Positions 55,552-63,364 of a DNA stretch of 64,000 bases are shown in pieces. The first letter of the stretch is position 1, and each line of letters opens with the position of its first letter. This stretch comes from Trichobilharzia szidati (lineage: Eukaryota > Platyhelminthes > Trematoda > Strigeidida > Schistosomatidae): contig OX235274.1 of assembly GCA_944472155.2 (NCBI GenBank), forward strand, positions 31,990,052 through 32,054,051. Direction: 5' to 3'. The notes under the pieces are model-generated. The model worked only from the letters and a program-made list of their open reading frames with translations. It was not told where the DNA came from and did no database searches. The position numbers and the translations under genes are program-made.

Positions 55552-56415
55552 CCATGACCACCTTTATTACTGAATAATTCATGAAAAGGAAATTGTCGGT
55601 CGATATCACGACGTATTTGTTCACAATTAGCTGGTGTTCCTTCTTGCATACAATAATTAGTATATAATCTTTCTGGGTCTAAATCAATCGCTGGGACTAG
55701 AGTAGCTCTAGCATCTTCATATTCATTATTATTGATACCACCGATGCTTGTTGACTGATTAAAAGATGAATCAGTATTTGGTGTATTTTGCTGATGTTGA
55801 CGATGATATAAGATTGGTGATGACGACGATGCGACAGACGACGATATTAGTATGGAAGTACATGAATCAGTAGAAGAGGCTTCAAGGATTTGAATTTCAT
55901 TCTGGAAATGATTTGTACTGGAGCTGTCTGTACACGATGTAGTACTTAAACTGGCATAACCACCAGAATTTCTAGTAGTATTAGTATTAGTCGTAGTCGG
56001 TGTAGTTTTCACGTCATGATTCGCAGTCATATCAACAGAGTTGGCATTTGTAGCAGGCGGTGAACATGATTTGCCATGATGTACAGATGCCATTGTTGAA
56101 TAAGCTGAATATGGTAAGGCTGGTTGATGATTGTAACTAGAGTTAACACTGTTCAGTGCACTGCTAGGCAAATTATGAAGACTGCTGTGCGTTGTTGTAC
56201 CAGATACTGATCGTAGTGACTCACCGTTGAAAACAGTTCGTTGCCATGGGGATACTCTGTTAGTGGTATTAGGACTCTCAGAGATTTGTAAGGAGAAAGG
56301 AAGTGCTGATGGATAACCATAACTGTCACGTGACTCATCAGTGATTTGATCTTTATTTCTTCGGATATGCAAAGAGTGGAAACTAGAGCCTTGACTTAAC
56401 CTGGAATTATCAGTT
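55552..56415 (-). CDS. TBC1D10: TBC RabGAP gene, long exon: Ser/Thr/Asn-rich region and Arg-finger motif
   Basis: Acceptor TTACTTTTCAG before 56415, donor GTAAGT from 55551. One base completes an incoming codon, then 287 codons and GG, which joins T at 39105 to encode Gly. About 230 residues are rich in Ser, Thr and Asn and look disordered (TDNSRLSQGSSFHSLHIRRN, then runs such as SSSVASSSS). The end reads LDPERLYTNYCMQEG, IRRDIDRQFPFHELFSNKGG. IRRDIDR is the IxxDxxR motif whose last Arg is the catalytic Arg finger of TBC GAPs, and RQFPFHE-F is typical of TBC1D10. The preceding RxxxW part of the domain must be in an upstream exon not seen here. An apparent Met 80 bases upstream lies in intron. 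Confidence 0.92.
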
Positions 56416-56687
56416 CTGAAAAGTAAACAGAAAACAATAAAAATTATTAAAATTGTCACCAAGAGCATATGGCCTGTGCTACTGACAAGGTGCATCAGTA
56501 GTATATAGACGCAGATTGATAGGAAGCAGCCAAAATTAAAAACAACATTTTAAATCAATGGCTGCAGAGGTCGACGTGTTTATCCCTCGAATCTGGATTC
56601 AGTTTACGTTGTGGTCAGGAAATAATCTCATTAAAAACAACTTTTCGTCCCTTTGTTTGAAAGTCGACAACCAATCAGAACAGATTA

Positions 56688-56865
56688 TTTCAGGATTTCA
56701 TCATGAACTGACATCGGTTAGAAGACCATTGGAAAACCTGGGAGTACTGGACAGTTGTTTCGTCCGAGTTTGGGACTCCCCGTCAGTACGGACCCACTGA
56801 GGTTCGAACCTCAGTTTATGATGAAATCCTGAAACCAGTCTAATCCCTGCAAACCAACACTTGAA
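56688..56865. mobile_element. Compact family D fold-back with 10-base target duplication
   Basis: Flanked by GAACAGATTA (56678-56687 and 56866-56875). The minus half carries tail plus hammerhead-like fold (TTCAGGATTTCATCATG ... GTCAGTACGGACC). A palindromic linker ACTGAGGTTCGAACCTCAGT follows, then the plus-oriented end ATGATGAAATCCTGAAACC ... CAAACCAACACTTGAA. Confidence 0.85.
56743..56789 (-). ncRNA. Family D hammerhead-like fold in fold-back insert
   Basis: Minus strand GTACTG, ACGGGGAG, TCCCAAACTCGGA, CGAAA, CAA-CTG-TC, CAGTAC. Stem I is perfect, GAAA and the GUC-type site are present, and the 5' core is changed at C3, U4 and A6. Confidence 0.55.
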
Positions 56866-57004
56866 GAACAGATTACTATCCCCTGACCTAACCGACCTTC
56901 AATGTGGCTAAAAATGTATAAATATGGTGTGTTTCTCCTTAATAATAAAGTTTATTACCAAGTCTGTCGGGTCCTCCTATCACAAATACACTATAGATTG
57001 AAAA

Positions 57005-57065
57005 GAACAAAATAAATAGTTCACCGAAGACGTTCTTCCCGGCAAATTCATATTTTTTAGATATA
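57005..57065 (+). mobile_element. PLE terminal fragment
   Basis: GTTCACCGAAGACGTTCTTCCCGGCAAATTCAT resembles the arms of 29929-30412 (TTCAGCGAAGAG ... TTTTCGGAGAATTCAT). Confidence 0.4.
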
Positions 57066-57254
57066 CAATTGAGCTTATATATAATTTTTTGACGAAAGGG
57101 GATAGTAACAAAAGCGATGAGTTGTCATAATAACATAAATAATTTATTGAATGAGTTGTAATCAGGATGAACATAGAAACGAAGAAAACTGTGATGTGAC
57201 TTAAGAGTTCGAAAGTAATACAAAAGTTATCAAGAGTTGAAAAAAACGAATTAA

Positions 57255-57690
57255 CAAAAACTACAAACCAACACTTGAATATCAATGAGACGCTCACTGG
57301 CGACTGACCCTATTCAGGTAGCTAGTTACCTGGGGTTCTAGTGGGAAGTCGTAACCAGTAGGGTGCAGCAGGTCGGGTGTGAGGACAAATACTCGTCGAA
57401 GACATTGGCTAGCGGTCGCCCTATGTCGTGAATTGGCAGAAGTTAGAATTCATGGACTGGCCATTGAATCGGGTCCCAGTGGCTTAATGTCTACGAGCTC
57501 GGTCGCCTAGTAACCAGAAGGTCCTGGATTCGAATCCCGGTGGGTGCGTACTGATGAAGAGTCCCAAACTGGGACGAAACAGCTGTCCAGTACTCCCAGG
57601 TTTTCCAATGGTTCTCTAACTAATGTCACCTTATGATGAAATCCTGTAACCAATCAAATCCCTACAAACCAACACTTGAATAACAAAAAC
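57255..57690 (+). mobile_element. Family D repeat, complete reference copy
   Basis: Starts with CTACAAACCAACACTTG, body GACGCTCACTGGCGACTGAC and AGTAGGGTGCAGCAGGTCGG, tRNA-like part with B-box GGATTCGAATCCC near 57530, hammerhead-like fold, and end CCTACAAACCAACACTTGAA. The same ACAAACCAACACTTG occurs at both ends, so the unit is circularly permutable, as in tandem or dimer-derived repeats. Confidence 0.85.
57548..57593 (+). ncRNA. Family D hammerhead-like fold, consensus copy
   Basis: Stem I GTACTG/CAGTAC (6 of 6 pairs), core ATGAAGA (CUGANGA except C3 to A), stem II GTCCC/GGGAC with loop AAACT, GAAA, stem III CAG/CTG with no loop, site GTC. The layout equals that of the Smα hammerhead but the stem sequences are unrelated. 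Confidence 0.65.
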
Positions 57691-57717
57691 AAAGTTGGTA
57701 GGAAAAATGAGACTGTC

Positions 57718-58120
57718 ACCATGATAGTAGAAGTAGTTGAATAATTTTCTTTTGTGTGAAGAGCTCCAGTTTCTGTATCTGAATGTCTGAGAGATCCAGC
57801 AATGCAGAGGAGACGAAAACGTATTACCTATGGCATGTTGTTCTTCACTCGGCAGATTACTTTGAAGGAGGAGTTTGTTAAGATAGAATGACCAGAGATG
57901 ACAAGGCGTTCAATTACCGCACTCCTTATAGAGCCACTGCTAACTAACAATCTTAACAAACTCTTCCTTCAAAATAATCTGCCGAGTAAAGAACAACCTG
58001 CCAAAGATAATAAGTTTTCGCCTCCACTGCTTTGGTGAAGCTCTAGCCATTCAGATACAGAAACTGGAGCTCTGAACACAAAAGAAAACTATTCAACCAC
58101 TTCTAATATCATGGTAACAA
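57718..58120. mobile_element. PLE C-terminal fragments as a large inverted repeat
   Basis: Arms of about 160-175 bases (57718-57895 and 57955-58113) with a spacer near 60 bases. The plus arm reads EALAIQIQKLEL then TQKKTIQPLL, the PLE C-terminus. Arm divergence is about 10-15% by eye. Confidence 0.65.
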
Positions 58121-58142
58121 CCTCGTTTCTGTCAATATTCTT

Positions 58143-58345
58143 CGTTTTTTATCCGTTTACTTTCAGGGTGGAACATAGGACTTCATGCTAGAGCTTTGAA
58201 GTTTCGGTAGTAGTGGTTTTATTTTTACGGGGTGGGGTTGCCCTTCCACTGGCTAAGCGAGGTTTAGGAGTGCTTCAGCCGTGAGTCAAACACCAGACCA
58301 CGTGCGCGGTTGGCGAGTGTCCTACAGCTGAACCACCAACGTTTT
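58143..58345 (-). mobile_element. SINE-C, partly deleted
   Basis: The minus strand has a head AACGTTGGTGGTTCAGCTG, B-box-like GGTGTTTGACTC, CCTCGCTTAGCCAGTGG, and GAAGTTTCGG/CATGCTAGAG-type tail motifs. Confidence 0.7.
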
Positions 58346-58424
58346 CGGTTTAATGGGAATGAATGTTGGTTACTTAACTGTAAATATCTATTACTCTGTG
58401 GAGATGTGACCCATTAGTATAGAC

Positions 58425-58495
58425 ATTTGATTTCTGCCCAGTAGGGTCACGAGTTCGAACCCCCCTTACTGCCAACTGTATGAAATTGCAAGCGG
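58425..58495 (+). other. tRNA-like sequence (SINE head or tRNA relic)
   Basis: GAGATGTGACCCATTAGTA and GGGTCACGAGTTCGAACCCC resemble Pol III A and B boxes. The cloverleaf is incomplete, so it is not called a tRNA gene. Confidence 0.4.
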
Positions 58496-58614
58496 TCGCT
58501 GAACAGCATTTGCTTCTTTTTTTACAACACCTATTTACTCAACCAACTGCCATTCCATCAATTTGATAATGAGCCACAAACCTACTCTATGACAGCTGGA
58601 GTGATATACTACTT

Positions 58615-58715
58615 AGCTGTCCAAACCTCGGCGCATGGAGGAAGCAGGGTTCGAACCTGTGTGACCCACATGGTTGTAAATCAAGCGCCTAGACCGATGA
58701 GCCACAGCTCCGTAT
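58615..58715 (-). other. tRNA-like sequence
   Basis: Minus strand GGAGCTGTGGCTCATCGGTC, TAGGCGCTTGATTTACAA, CAGGTTCGAACCCTGC. It has tRNA-like order with a plausible T arm, but the 5' and 3' ends do not pair as an acceptor stem. Most likely the head of another SINE. Confidence 0.45.
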
Positions 58716-58754
58716 TAAATGTTTGTTGATAAATAATAATGAATATCGGTAATA

Positions 58755-58835
58755 ATAATAATAACTTTATTCCAAACAGTACTTTTGGTACAAATATGGA
58801 ATTCTCAGCATGTAGTACAATATTGTATCTGATAT
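58755..58835 (-). mobile_element. SINE-L 3' fragment
   Basis: CTTTATTCCAAACAGTAC and ATGGAATTCTCAGCATG match the SINE-L 3' part at 21345-21390 and, in reverse, 62375-62420. Confidence 0.55.
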
Positions 58836-59079
58836 TCTCATTACAGAGGTAATAATTAAAACAGGGCATTTTACATTGATAATAATGTTAAAATAAGAAT
58901 ATGAAGATAAAAATTAAAATTTAATTGAAAATACAAACAACAATAATGAAAAAAAGTACAAAAAGGGCCGTTAATTTAGTGTTTCGCAGTAAGTTAGTTG
59001 TGTCCTGCCTTACTTAAACTTTCCTCATCACATAAAAGGTGTGTATGTGTGTGTGCTAAATAAGGGTATTGCATTATTA

Positions 59080-59372
59080 TTTCCTTGGTTTCCGAGTGGA
59101 ACATAGGACTTCAACAACACATCTCCACTTTGTTCTATTCTCTGCTGGCCTCTTCAGCTGCGTCTACAATTGTCCATAATCTCTCATCTCCTCCTCCTAA
59201 CACGATCTCCTCCAAATCACCCTCGCATCGACGACCCACTCGAACGATGACCTACATTGAGCGCGATGTCATTCGATGGCCTCCTCAACGTATGCCCGAT
59301 CAATCCATCTCCATTTTCTCCTACATATTTGTTGAGCAATCGGCTCTTGGTTGATTTGTTGCCAGAGTTTCT
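59080..59372 (-). mobile_element. LINE-B 3' end, diverged
   Basis: CCGAGTGGAACATAGGACTTCAAC near 59090 is the reverse complement of the LINE-B tail. The coding blocks (CEE, RQ, EMEMD) are decayed. Confidence 0.65.
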
Positions 59373-59379
59373 TGTAACA

Positions 59380-59505
59380 AACCTCGCCTAGTTTTCTAGC
59401 TGGTCCCAAGCCCGAGTAAAGAGGGAGGTTTGGGCATGGGGCTAGTGACCCTACCCTAGAAAAAACTAATCAAACTGCTAAAGAAACTTTAACGCACAAT
59501 AAATA
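59380..59505 (+). mobile_element. LINE-B 5' leader fragment
   Basis: CCTCGCCTAGTTTTCTAGC, TCCCAAGCCCG, AAAGAGGGAGG, TAGTGACCCTACCC and GAAACTTTAACGCAC match 22880-23000 and 60000-60125. Confidence 0.65.
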
Positions 59506-59994
59506 AGGTATTGTAGACTTTTTATACGTAGTCATCCAAACATAAAGTCTTCTATAGTTGCTGCTAGTTATACCCCATGACATGTAGAGAGTAGTGTATA
59601 AAGAGGATAGCTCAGCGTCCGACAAGATAAATATTCGTTTGCATACTTCTTGCATAAATCCATGTGCCTGTCTATAACAGTATTAAGGAGTAAGTTAAAT
59701 GACACTCTCCCCACCCTACTGCCGTTTTCAAAGTTTTTCTTAAGCAGCCCAGGAAAGAATAAGTTGGGGAGGGGGGATGTGTGCAATAAACAAGAAGGTA
59801 GAATACAAGAATTAACAAACTGTACAAGGAGACACTGACTGAGTGATACCAGATTGTTTTAACGTGATTAAGCAGAACCGTAAACGAAATATCATCCTGG
59901 CAATTAAAATGATGTGGGAAAACCACGGAAAAAAATATCTGAGGAAATACACAATCAATTCAAGGTAATTTTTAACATTCAACTTTGAACAAAA
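59506..59994. other. No recognised feature
   Basis: A minus-strand open stretch of about 70-80 codons near 59568-59926 has no recognisable domain. Treated as non-coding. Confidence 0.4.
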
Positions 59995-60895
59995 CCTCGC
60001 CTAGATTACTAGCTCACTCTAGTTTTCTAGCCGGTCCCAAGCCCGGATAAAGAGGGAGGGTTGGGGCGTGGTGCTAGCAACTCCACCCCCAAAACTTAAC
60101 CAAATCGCTACAGAAACTTCAACGCACAAAATCGAAGACTTACAAGCGAAAACCGACAAACTGGTCGAAGAAGCAGCCGGTGAAGACAGGACTCCAGGTG
60201 AACATAGACAAGACGGAGGTTATGAAAATAACCAACCAACAACAGCATCAACATCCAACGCCAATCACCATCAACGGGAGGGATTTGAAAGAGGTTACTT
60301 CATTCACTTATCTCAACTACAGGAGGAACCGACGAGGATGTCAAATCGAGAATCGGGAAGGCGAGAAACACATTCATCAACCTGAAACCAATCTGGAAAT
60401 CTTCGTCACTCAGCATCGACAACAAAATTCGGATTTTCAATACAAACGTCAAGTCAGTCAGTTCTTCTATACGGATGGATCAGAAACTTGGCGGGTCACC
60501 AAGAATATTTTCAACAGGTTGCAGACCTTTATCAACAACTGTCTTCGCTCCATACTGAATATTAGATGGCCGGAAAGAATCACAAACAAGAAGCTATGGG
60601 AACAAACAAAACAAGAACCAATCGCCCAACAAATATGCAGGAGAAAGTGGAGATAGATTGAACACTCTCTGAGGAGGCCACTAGGTGACATCGCACGTCA
60701 GGCCCTCGAGTGGAACCCGAAAGGGAAGTGGCGAGTGGGACGTCCAAGGGTGACATGGAGGAGATCGTGTGAAGAAGAGTTGAAACAGTATAGACTGACA
60801 TGGATGCAGGTGAAAAGTACAGCAGAAGACAGAAGCAAGTGGAGACGTGCAGTTGAAGCCCTATGTTCCACTAGGAACCCAAAGGAACAATAATA
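59995..60895 (+). mobile_element. LINE-B with 5' leader fused to RT C-terminus (internal deletion)
   Basis: The leader CCTCGCCTAGATTACTAGC ... ACAGAAACTTCAACGCAC joins directly at about 60127 to KIEDLQAKTDKLVEEA, then GLQVNIDKTEVMKITNQQQ, SFTYLN, RQVSQFFYTDGSETWRVTKN and the 3' end GAACCCAAAGGAACAATAATAA. Endonuclease and most RT are absent, giving a deletion derivative with both LINE-B ends. Confidence 0.8.
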
Positions 60896-61849
60896 ACTTT
60901 GAACAAAACAAAGGAGAAAATAGGAGTTAGGCTTGCGAAAATTCTATTGTTTCTACTGTCTAAAACAAAAGTTAGAAATTCACGGTCTCATTGGACAATA
61001 CTATACTACACTATTATTATTATTATTATTATTATTATTGTTGACATAGCAACGGCTCCATTTCATTTAGCGATAACAGATTTGAAAAATTCTTTTCACA
61101 TTTCCATAGTATGAATTAGTCATCAACACAAGAGGGTAAATAAAATCGGAGTGTCTGGAATTGCGTGTTGTATTACAGAACACAATGAGTAATATAAATT
61201 ACAGAGACACAGTAATAATAATAATAATACCACCATTGTCTACATAGATAAAAGTATTGGAGAGAAATTCAGAAGTATCAACGCAAAAGACAAAGACAAT
61301 GCATGTATATATATAACCAACCAACAATAATAACCTACATGCATGATATGCTAGGTGGAGGGAAAAGTATTTTTCAACTCTTAGAGTATGTATGACTCAT
61401 CAACAGACAAATCGATCAGGTGTTGTTTACCCCTAGATTGACTGACAGACACGTATATATGCATATAAATGTCTATGTTTTAACTGAAACATTCTTACTT
61501 ATTTGAACATATATGTATGTGTATATAAATGCATAAACAATGACTACGCGTAGTTGAAAGTCTATGTATACACAGCAGGAACAAATTGACGTAAATAATT
61601 GATTTAAATAATGAGAAAAACAGGGATATATAATATATATGCATTATACGTTGTGGTAGAAGTATGTTAAAATAAAAATTAAGGTGAATTAAAACAGATT
61701 TCTTGAACTAGCTAGAATTAGAAGTCACGATATCTAGTAGATATCTATATAAATAAAAATAATAGTCATTCATTCTTGCGCTCATGCATATAACAGTCTG
61801 TGGGTGTGTCCTCACACACCCAACGTGTTGGCGATGTAAATGGTGAATT
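60896..61849. other. Intronic sequence with TTA microsatellite
   Basis: A TTA run lies at about 61012-61040 and short AT runs near 61628. No gene or shared repeat was recognised. Confidence 0.5.
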
Positions 61850-62039
61850 GATAGATGTGGGCTGGCCATCAGATTCTATCCCAGTGGCTCAATAGTCAAC
61901 GAGCATACCTTGTAACCTGATGGTCCTGGGTTCGATTCCCGGTGGGGTCATGGTTGAGTATTGCTGAGAAGTCCCAAATTAGGATATTTAGCTTGTTCTT
62001 TTATCAGTTGGTATATCTGATCGATCTATAATAATGTGT
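61850..62039 (+). mobile_element. Family D repeat, 5'-truncated
   Basis: GGCCATCAGATTCTATCCCAGTGGC, A-box-like ATAGTCAACGAGC, B-box GGGTTCGATTCCC near 61928, and a decayed fold with GTATTG then CTGAGAAG at 61958-61971 and no GAAA. Confidence 0.6.
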
Positions 62040-62960
62040 TAGTTCGCAAGGTGTTGATTAGTCACAGGTTTAACCACAAGCTGATACCAGTGACAAAAAC
62101 CATTGGAAAGCCAACACAGAATACTTGTGGTGAGCGCTGGCTGCTAGCCAAATTGGCAGACAGTTATTTACGTCAATGTTTACGTCCTCAACATTGGTCG
62201 TGAGAAAAATAAGAACAAAGACTGTTTCAACCTTCAATCACAGCAGACTTTGCGTAGGCGGATACAATTTGCAGATAGATAATCTGAACTTCAAGAAACA
62301 GCTACAAAGAGATGAAAGATTAACTTTCAGTGAGAAACAACCAATCAGAAGACTGTGTTTGTTTGATCATAATAATCTGAAAATTCCATACCTGTACCAT
62401 AAATACTGTTTGGAATAAAGCTATTATTATTATTATTATTATTATGTACATGAAAGGCTATAAATATGTGTTGATTTCCTAAATAAACGATCTGTTCGCC
62501 TGGCCCTTGTCTTCTGTTGTTACATACTGAACAGCTGTTTCGTCCTAGTTTAGGACTCTTCACTAGCACACAGCCACTTGATAATTAAATCTGATGTTCA
62601 CTAGCGACTGTCTCCATGCAGGAAGTTAGCTGGAGTTCCTGTGAAAAATCGTAACCAACAGGGTTGACCAAGTCAGGTAAGAAGACGGTTACTCTCGCCT
62701 ACGACGGTTGCACTATATGATTTATCGCGAATCGACAGAAGATGAAATTCATGGCCCACTGAACCATATTTGCATGTATGAACGGTGTGCGCGCTTGCCT
62801 TGTTACCGGAAGGTCCCGGGTTCAAATCCCCGCAGAAGGTGCGTACTGATGAAGAGTCCCGAAATTAGGATGAAAAGGTTGCCCAGTACTCCATGATTTC
62901 TCAGTGGTGGTTCTCTAACTGTCGTCAGCTCATGATTAAATCTATAATAGTATGGTTGTT
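62040..62960. mobile_element. Family D fold-back split by LTR-J
   Basis: The minus-oriented tail (62040-62125) continues after the LTR as the minus hammerhead block (62525-62566). A plus-oriented unit then follows (62575-62960) with body, B-box-like GGGTTCAAATCCCC and a second fold (62843-62889: GTACTG, ATGAAGAG, TCCCGAAATTAGGA, TGAAA, CAGTAC). Confidence 0.7.
62126..62524 (+). mobile_element. LTR-J solo LTR with 4-base duplication and nested SINE-L end
   Basis: TGTGGTGAGCGCTGG to TCTGTTGTTACA, flanked by TACT (62122-62125 and 62525-62528). SINE-L 3' sequence (AATTCCATACCTGTACC, GTTTGGAATAAAGC, TTA run) is inserted near 62370-62445. TATA-like CTATAAATATG and AATAAACG follow. Confidence 0.8.
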
Positions 62961-63364
62961 AACGGCTGGTTCGTCTGAATACCAGGCTTCTAGGAGTTCC
63001 CTGATATTTTTACGTGTTTCTACTGTTTACAATTTCTACAATTTCTCAATGAAAATCGGTTTACAAAATATGATAAGACGTGATAAGTCTTGAAGGTTAT
63101 CCACAAACTAATATCTCTACTAGCTAAGTGAAGGAGTAATCATGCACATGCAAAATTAGTGAATTAAAGGAACAAGATACAGGATTGAGATAAACTATAC
63201 TAAATAATTTATCTCAAAATGAGGTGTTGTCTGAGAGAATATTAGTCATGCAAAACAAGATACAGCAAAATATACGAGAAGAAAGATAAAATAAAGTTTT
63301 GTTTAAAAAAGAGAATTACATGTTGTACGACCCATTTCTAAGAAATACACTAATAACATTTACT
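62961..63364. other. No recognised feature
   Basis: AT-rich intronic sequence before the terminal LINE-A copy. Confidence 0.5.

Larger units (their letters stand above)
56470..56984 (+). mobile_element. LTR-K solo LTR split by a family D fold-back
   Basis: Starts near TGTGCTACTGACAAGG, matches 22493-22787 (AATTGATAGGAA.C, ACAACATTT, GGATTCAGTTTACGTT), and after the insert ends GACCTAACCGACCTTCAATG ... TATAAATA ... CCTATCACA. The start is uncertain by about 5 bases. Confidence 0.65.

Noticed and set aside
58615..58715. A functional tRNA gene on the minus strand
   Set aside because: D- and T-arm-like sequences are present, but the acceptor ends do not pair and similar heads occur in SINEs throughout the window.
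59568..59926. A small minus-strand gene with 70-80 codon open stretches
   Set aside because: No recognisable domain, no splice context and composition like the surrounding intron.
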